Part shown: positions 5,899-6,713 of the stretch, piece by piece
Layout of the letters: every line of letters starts with the position of its first letter
Numbering within the stretch: position 1 is the stretch's first letter
Assembly: GCA_004556565.1 (NCBI GenBank)
Contig: SFGN01000155.1
Coordinates: 1-6,713 of the forward strand
DNA: 6,713 bases
Direction of reading: 5' to 3'
DNA from: Lachnospiraceae bacterium
Lineage (GTDB): Bacteria; Bacillota_A; Clostridia; Lachnospirales; Lachnospiraceae
Position numbers and translations under genes: made by a program
Notes under the pieces: model-generated
What the model was told of the DNA's origin: nothing
What the model saw: only the letters and a program-made list of their open reading frames with translations
Databases searched by the model: none

Positions 5899-6455
5899 AG
5901 CATAATACCCTCCTTTTCAAGAAAAATTCTCAAATCGTTTCTCATGCGGAACAGCAATGATGCAACCTTGCTCTCGCTCATTCCGTATGTATCTGCAATA
6001 TTCCGTATGGCCCATAGATGCCAGTACCTGCGGATAAAAATAGTACGCTTGATTCTCGGTTGTGCATACAGGAAACGGTCGATGACGGAAACCAATACTT
6101 TTTCTTCGACAGCCTGCTCAACCGTTGTTTCTGCCGGCACACATTCTTCCAACTCAGACAGCACTGCTGTAACCTGTCCAAGACCTCGCTTTTGAGCCGT
6201 GTACTGCTTATAACGATTCAAAGCAAAATTTCGCGCGATTTTGCCCAAGTAGGTTGATAGGGGATTGGGACGCTGCGGCGGAATAGAATTCCATGCGCCT
6301 AAGTAGGTATCATTGGTGCATTCCTCCGCATCCTCGTTGTTATGGAGGATGTTAAATGCAATGGTATGACAATAGTTCCCATATTTTTCTTTGGTAGCGG
6401 CTATTGCTTTTTCGTTTCGTGCCCAATACAAATCAATGATTTCATTATCTTTCAT
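5895..6455 (-). CDS. ECF-like sigma-70 family RNA polymerase sigma factor
   Basis: A 186-residue sigma factor with only regions 2 and 4. Region 2 covers about 22-85: YGNYCHTIAFNIL, EDAEECTNDTYLGAWNSIPP (41-60) for core-polymerase binding and -10 recognition, and LGKIARNFALNRYK. A linker (86-118) leads to region 4 (about 119-181), with the helix-turn-helix IRNIADTYGMSESKVASLLFRM for -35 recognition. The usual FLxxLPxxxR segment is replaced by FLYAQPRIKR. The family is widespread in gut Clostridia, usually next to a membrane anti-sigma gene as here. A start 12 codons upstream (6491) is in frame, but the ATG at 6455 is preferred because AAGGAGG (6461-6467) lies five bases before it and homologues begin this way. 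Stop and next start overlap by ATGA, so sigma and anti-sigma are translationally coupled. Confidence 0.9.
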   Translation of the reverse strand: MKDNEIIDLYWARNEKAIAATKEKYGNYCHTIAFNILHNNEDAEECTNDTYLGAWNSIPPQRPNPLSTYLGKIARNFALNRYKQYTAQKRGLGQVTAVLSELEECVPAETTVEQAVEEKVLVSVIDRFLYAQPRIKRTIFIRRYWHLWAIRNIADTYGMSESKVASLLFRMRNDLRIFLEKEGIML

Positions 6456-6615
6456 TGCGTCCTCCTTCCTCTGTGTGTAAAGGCCTTTCACCTATATACA
6501 CAACAAAAATCATCATTCATTGCATGAATACAGAAAATTTTTGCAGTTGGCATAGCTACTTTGTGTGACAACTGCCGTTGAACATCTAATTATTCTTTTT
6601 TCAGAATTTTATCAA
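6456..6615 (-). promoter_or_regulatory. Leader and control region of the sigma/anti-sigma operon
   Basis: This 160-bp gap separates the sigma gene from the partial gene to its right. A 7-bp inverted repeat, GCAGTTG (6543-6549) and CAACTGC (6569-6575), has a 19-bp spacer. A smaller one, ATTCAT/ATGAAT, lies at 6515-6529, and a 10-bp palindrome AAAGGCCTTT at 6479-6488. The only sigma-A-like promoter I find is TTGATA (6615-6610) with AATAAT (6594-6589), but its 15-bp spacer is short. The operon may instead use its own sigma factor, whose promoter sequence I cannot identify here. Confidence 0.35.
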
Positions 6616-6713
6616 TCATTGAAACAGCGACAGGCTGCTCTTTACAATCCGATTGACGAAGTAAATGACTTCCTCACGACTGTACTTGTCATAGCCTCCG
6701 ACGACAACGTGCA
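6616..6713 (-). CDS. 3' end of an unrecognised gene, cut by the window edge
   Basis: A minus-strand frame enters from the right edge and ends at TGA (6618-6616). It gives 31 visible residues beginning HVVVGGYDKYSREEVIYF and ending SLSLFQ. The codon choice and the mix of charged and hydrophobic residues look like real coding sequence, but the fragment is too short to assign to a family. It is transcribed in the same direction as the sigma operon, and no clear terminator separates them. Confidence 0.5.
   Translation of the reverse strand, partial: HVVVGGYDKYSREEVIYFVNRIVKSSLSLFQ

Overview
The window looks like accessory DNA from a low-to-mid GC Bacillota bacterium, most likely a gut Clostridia. 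The evidence is strong GGAGG ribosome sites, a consensus sigma-A type promoter, a relaxase of the Tn1549-like conjugative-element type, and a sigma/anti-sigma pair of a kind common in clostridia. The species cannot be named from this sequence.

Left part (1-3325, + strand). A complete MobP-type relaxase (20-1354) is followed within six bases by a promoter region holding two matched inverted repeats. Next come an AbiEi-like antitoxin/repressor (1476-2069) and an AbiEii-like nucleotidyltransferase toxin (2066-2911), which overlap by ATGA. A 131-residue multi-pass membrane protein of unknown function (2930-3325) lies 18 bp downstream with its own strong ribosome site and probably shares the transcript. 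I read this as a type IV toxin-antitoxin / abortive-infection operon carried behind the transfer gene of an integrative or mobilizable element. The two inverted repeats match what is known of AbiEi autoregulation. They are the best-supported regulatory structure here.

Middle (3326-4545). A separate promoter drives an XRE-type DNA-binding protein with four predicted membrane helices (3451-4095). A 35-bp near-perfect palindrome spans its stop codon. After it comes about 440 bp without a convincing gene. That stretch holds an exact 45-bp tandem duplication and two strong hairpins that probably serve as terminators between convergent transcription units.

Right part (4546-6713, - strand). An ECF-like sigma factor (5895-6455) overlaps by ATGA with its membrane-bound anti-sigma partner (4546-5898). 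The partner has one membrane helix, an RsgI-type extracytoplasmic domain with the Asn-Pro site linked to self-cleavage, and three PepSY repeats. This is a probable cell-surface signalling unit. Further right is the 3' end of an unrecognised gene on the same strand. A 15-bp exact direct repeat brackets the sigma operon.

No wholly new system can be demonstrated from this sequence alone. The best candidates for new biology are the membrane protein attached to the AbiE operon, the paired operators, and the non-coding block at 4074-4479.
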